Positions 60,964-64,000 of a stretch of DNA of 64,000 nt are shown one piece after another (within the stretch, counting starts at the first letter, position 1; each line of letters begins with the position of its first letter). Under the pieces are notes generated by a model. The model searched no databases. It saw only the letters and a list, made by a program, of their open reading frames with translations, and was not told where the DNA came from. The translations under genes and the position numbers were made by a program. This stretch comes from Mayfieldus sp963841445 (GTDB lineage: Bacteria; Actinomycetota; Thermoleophilia; Solirubrobacterales; 70-9): contig CAWJCP010000002.1 of NCBI GenBank assembly GCA_963841445.1, positions 744,001 through 808,000 of the forward strand, in the 5' to 3' direction.

Positions 60964-63273
60964 ATGGATGCCAGCGTCGCCGTGCGCCGGGTGCGGGTTC
61001 GGGTCACCGGGACCGTGCAGGGCGTCGGCTTCCGCCCCTTCGTATACCGGCTGGCCCACGAGCACGGCCTCGCCGGCTGGGTGCTGAACGACACCGACGG
61101 CGTCCTGCTCGAAGTCGAGGGTGACGGCAGCGAAATCGAGCGCTTTCTTGCTGAGATCCGTTCCGAACCGCCACCGCTGGCGGAGGTGGAGGAGATGCTG
61201 CCCGAAGAGCTGGCCCCGAACGGCGCCAGCGGGTTCGAGATCGTCGCCAGCGACACACAGGGAGAGGCGCAGGCGCCGGTCACCGCCGACGCGGCGACCT
61301 GTGCGGACTGCCTGGGCGAGCTCTTCGACCCGGCCGACCGCCGCTACCGTTACCCGTTCGTCAACTGCACGAACTGCGGTCCGCGCTTCACGATCGTCCG
61401 CGGCGTCCCCTACGACCGCCCGCTGACCACGATGGCGGGCTTCGAGATGTGCGAGGCGTGCCGGTCCGAGTACGAGGACCCGCTCGACCGGCGCTTTCAC
61501 GCCCAGCCGAACGCCTGCCCGATTTGCGGACCGAGCGCGTCGCTCCGCGATCGCGACGGAGCAGCGCTCGACGCTCCCGGAGGTGACGCGGTCGGGGCCG
61601 CGGCGACGGCGCTGCTCGAGGGCCGGATCGTCGCCGTCAAGGGCCTCGGCGGCTACCACCTCGCCTGCCGAGCCGACGACGCCGATGCGGTCGCCGCGCT
61701 GCGCTCCCGCAAGCATCGCGAGGAGAAGCCGTTTGCGCTGATGGCGCCAAGCACCGACGCGGCGCGCGAATTGGTCGAGTTGGGCGAGGCCGAGAAGGAG
61801 CTCCTGCTGGGACCCGAGCGGCCAATCGTGCTGGTGCCGCGGCTGCCCGGTGCAGCAGTTGCCCTTGCCGTTGCGCCACGCTCGCGTGAGCTCGGCGTGA
61901 TGCTGCCCTACTCCCCGCTCCATCACCTGCTGCTTGCCGACACCGCCACGTCGCTGGTGATGACCAGCGGCAACGTCTCCGACGAGCCGATCGCCTACCG
62001 CGACACCGACGCGCTCGAGCGCCTCGCCGGGATCGCCGACCTCTTTCTCGTCCACAACCGTCGGATCGAGACCCGCACCGACGACTCGGTCGTCCGGGCG
62101 GTCGAGGCGCGCGGCCGCCGCCCGCTGCTGCTGCGCCGCTCGCGCGGCTACGTTCCGCGCAGCCTCCAGCTGCCGATTCCCTGCAAGCGACCGATGATCG
62201 CCTGCGGGGCGGAGCTCAAGAACACCTTTGCGGTCGCGAAGGGCGATCGGGCCTGGGTCGGACATCACATCGGCGACCTGAAGAACTTCGAGACGCTTGC
62301 GTCCTTCAGCGAGGGGATCGCGCACTTCGAGCGCCTCTTCGCGGTCGCGCCGGAGATCTGTGCGCACGACCTGCACCCGCAGTACCTCTCGACCCGCTAC
62401 GCGCTCGATCGCGGCGACACCGAGGCGCTCGGGGTCCAGCATCACCATGCCCACCTCGCGGCCTGCCTCGCCGAGCACGGCGAGCCCGGCCGGGCGATCG
62501 GGGCGATCTATGACGGAACCGGATACGGGACCGACGGCACGATCTGGGGCGGCGAGCTGCTGGTCGGGGACCTCGGCGGCTTCGAGCGCGCCGGGATGCT
62601 GCGGCCGCTGCGGATCCCGGGCGGCGAGGCGGCGATTCGCGAGCCCTGGAGGATGGCCTGCGCGTGGCTCGCGGAGGCGTTCGCCGATCCCGAGCCAGCG
62701 CTGCCCGCTGCCCTCGGCGCCGCGATCGAGCCCCGCGACTGGCGAAACTGCTGCCGCGTCCTCGCCGACGAGCGGGCGTCCCCCCTGACGAGCAGCGTCG
62801 GCCGCATCTTCGACGCGGTCGGGGTGCTCTGCGGGGCCCCTCCGCGCGCCAGCTACGAAGGGCAGGCGGCGGTCGAGCTCGAGGCGATGGCCGAGCCGGG
62901 CGAGACCTCCGCCTACGAGATCCCGCGAGTCGAGCAGGTCGGGAGCCGAACGGCCCTCCTCGACGCCCGCCCCACGATCGCGGAGCTACGTGACGATCTG
63001 CACCGCGGCACCTCGCCCGCCCTCGCCTCGGCGCGCTTTCACAACGGGCTGGCGGCGGCGACCGCGAAGGCCTGCGCCGCCGCGGCGTCCGAGCGCGGGC
63101 TCGATTTGGTCGTCCTCTCCGGCGGCGTGTTCCAGAACCGGCTGCTGCTGGAGCGAACCGCGGCGCTGCTCGACCGCGAGGGCCTGCGGGTGCTCGTCCC
63201 CGAGCGACTCCCCCCCAACGACGGCGGGATCTCCTACGGCCAGCTGGCGGTCGCCGCGGCTCAAGCTGCCTGA
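60964..63273 (+). CDS. hypF: Carbamoyltransferase HypF
   Basis: 769 aa with the normal order: acylphosphatase domain (GTVQGVGFRPFVYRLA, about 1-90), two zinc fingers (CADC/CTNC and CEAC/CPIC, about 115-190), a YrdC-like domain (GRIVAVKGLGGYHLACRADD, KHREEKPFALMA) and a Kae1-like domain (VQHHHAHLAACLAEH, YDGTGYGTDG, SGGVFQNRLLLE). It transfers carbamoyl from carbamoyl phosphate to the HypE Cys. Starts 2 bp after the previous stop and closes the operon. Confidence 0.97.
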   Translation: MDASVAVRRVRVRVTGTVQGVGFRPFVYRLAHEHGLAGWVLNDTDGVLLEVEGDGSEIERFLAEIRSEPPPLAEVEEMLPEELAPNGASGFEIVASDTQGEAQAPVTADAATCADCLGELFDPADRRYRYPFVNCTNCGPRFTIVRGVPYDRPLTTMAGFEMCEACRSEYEDPLDRRFHAQPNACPICGPSASLRDRDGAALDAPGGDAVGAAATALLEGRIVAVKGLGGYHLACRADDADAVAALRSRKHREEKPFALMAPSTDAARELVELGEAEKELLLGPERPIVLVPRLPGAAVALAVAPRSRELGVMLPYSPLHHLLLADTATSLVMTSGNVSDEPIAYRDTDALERLAGIADLFLVHNRRIETRTDDSVVRAVEARGRRPLLLRRSRGYVPRSLQLPIPCKRPMIACGAELKNTFAVAKGDRAWVGHHIGDLKNFETLASFSEGIAHFERLFAVAPEICAHDLHPQYLSTRYALDRGDTEALGVQHHHAHLAACLAEHGEPGRAIGAIYDGTGYGTDGTIWGGELLVGDLGGFERAGMLRPLRIPGGEAAIREPWRMACAWLAEAFADPEPALPAALGAAIEPRDWRNCCRVLADERASPLTSSVGRIFDAVGVLCGAPPRASYEGQAAVELEAMAEPGETSAYEIPRVEQVGSRTALLDARPTIAELRDDLHRGTSPALASARFHNGLAAATAKACAAAASERGLDLVVLSGGVFQNRLLLERTAALLDREGLRVLVPERLPPNDGGISYGQLAVAAAQAA

Positions 63274-63322
63274 GCCCCACCGCCCCCGGACGCGAAGCCG
63301 AGGAAGGCGGCGGGTAGTCATG

Positions 63323-63892
63323 TCAGTGCTCGTGCGGGCGCCCGTGCGGGTGCGGGTGCGAGTGAACGTAACCGCCATGACTGTGCTCATGCCCGGCGTT
63401 TGCGCCGTGCCTCGGAGATGACTTCGAACCGGAGCCACCCTGGGCGCACTTGCGGCACAGCCCGACGACCGGGAAGTGGCCGAAGCTCGCCTCGTAGCCG
63501 AATCGCTTGCGTATCTGGTCGCGCAGCGGATCCAGCTCGGAAGGCTCGACGCCGGTCACCCGGCCGCAGCGCTCGCAGGCCAGGTACTCCTTCTCCCCCG
63601 CGCCGACCAGGTGATAGAGGCTCGGCCCGTGACCGAGGTGAACGTGACGGACGACGCCGAGCTGCTCGAGTTGTTCCAGGTTGCGATAGACCGAGGTTCG
63701 ATCGAGCTCGGCCTGCTCGCCATCGAGGCCGTCGGCGATGAACTGGGCCGAGACCGGTCCCTCGGCCGCGAACAGAGCCTCGAGCACGAGGCGTCTGGTC
63801 GCCGAGATCCTGTGGCCCCGCTCGCGCAGGGCGGCGAGCACCTCGTCGATGTCCTCGAAGTCGAGCGGGTTGACCCGCGGAGAAACCGTCAC
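63323..63892 (-). CDS. Fur-family metalloregulator with His-rich C-terminal tail
   Basis: 189 aa from a GTG. The winged helix (about 15-90) has RISATRRLVLEALF and LDRTSVYRNLEQLEQLG. The dimerisation domain has the structural zinc pairs CERCGR and CRKCAQ, and HVHLGHGPSLYHLV. The extra about 40 residues after the second pair are rich in His and Gly (HEHSHGGYVHSHPHPHGRPH), an unusual addition suggesting Ni, Zn or Co binding. Convergent with hypF, so nickel-linked control of hydrogenase or metal uptake is plausible. Confidence 0.92.
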   Translation of the reverse strand: MTVSPRVNPLDFEDIDEVLAALRERGHRISATRRLVLEALFAAEGPVSAQFIADGLDGEQAELDRTSVYRNLEQLEQLGVVRHVHLGHGPSLYHLVGAGEKEYLACERCGRVTGVEPSELDPLRDQIRKRFGYEASFGHFPVVGLCRKCAQGGSGSKSSPRHGANAGHEHSHGGYVHSHPHPHGRPHEH

Positions 63893-63920
63893 GGTCTAAA
63901 TATGGCGCACGCGGGGGCGC

Positions 63921-64000
63921 TTAGGTCGCCGCGCCCGGTTCCGACCCGGCAGCCTCCGCAGAGCGCATCCCCGCCGACCACTTCTCCTCGATGCGGCCGA
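63921..64000 (-). CDS. C-terminal end of an unknown gene, cut by window edge
   Basis: 26 codons read GRIEEKWSAGMRSAEAAGSE followed by PGAAT and a TAA stop (63921-63923). The frame is open to the edge. The stop is 28 bp before the Fur-like start on the same strand, so the two may be co-transcribed. Too short to identify. Confidence 0.4.
   Translation of the reverse strand, partial: GRIEEKWSAGMRSAEAAGSEPGAAT

Noticed and set aside
60916..62478. 520-codon minus-strand frame opposite hypF
   Set aside because: Shadow of hypF, whose four domains are all visible on the plus strand.

Overview
This 64-kb, high-GC window looks like chromosomal DNA of a mono-membraned actinobacterium, most likely class Thermoleophilia (Solirubrobacterales-like). 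The taxon is inferred from four things: the dcw gene order with a meso-DAP-type MurE, the actinobacterial group 1h [NiFe]-hydrogenase cluster, Tad pilus genes, and secreted proteins with RTX-like tails. No transposase, integrase, phage gene or CRISPR array was seen.

Layout. (1) 0-16.4 kb, minus strand: a complete division and cell-wall (dcw) cluster read as mraZ-rsmH-ftsL-ftsI-murE-murF-mraY-murD-ftsW-murG-murC-murB-ftsQ-ftsZ, followed by gcvT. Most junctions are 4-nt ATGA/GTGA overlaps. A triple GTGGG repeat with 10-nt period lies in a putative mraZ promoter. (2) 16.8-25 kb: an unknown membrane protein, tadA/tadB/tadC, pyruvate kinase, a macro-domain protein, then a response regulator, histidine kinase and cpaB. 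(3) 25-30.6 kb: small stress-type genes, a divergent Rho factor, fructose-6-phosphate aldolase/transaldolase, glpD and a nitroreductase. (4) 30.6-37.2 kb, minus strand: a five-gene ATGA-coupled operon behind a canonical cobalamin riboswitch. It encodes two exported DUF4430 (transcobalamin-like) proteins, EcfT, a double-ABC EcfA, and an ECF S component fused to an alpha/alpha-toroid repeat domain. (5) 37.3-43 kb: a secreted protein, tRNA-Leu and tRNA-Glu, two heavily frameshifted genes and a choice-of-anchor L protein. (6) 43.1-48 kb, plus strand: a benzoylformate-decarboxylase-like ThDP enzyme followed by a FAD/Fe-S 2-hydroxyacid dehydrogenase. (7) 48.1-63.3 kb, plus strand: a full group 1h hydrogenase operon with structural genes, hypABCDEF, a maturation protease and several uncharacterised accessory genes, then a convergent Fur-family regulator with a His-rich tail.

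How the genes work together. The dcw genes make lipid II and the divisome. The riboswitch operon is best read as a corrinoid uptake machine: its exported parts use the same two folds as animal intrinsic factor and transcobalamin, but divided among separate polypeptides. The hydrogenase operon should allow high-affinity oxidation of trace H2, with the metal-regulator gene next door.

Caution. Single-base frameshifts interrupt ftsW, murE, hypD and the FAD/Fe-S dehydrogenase, and many occur in 38.7-42.05 kb. Because essential genes are hit, assembly or sequencing indels are likely, although genuine decay of the 38.7-42 kb genes cannot be excluded.
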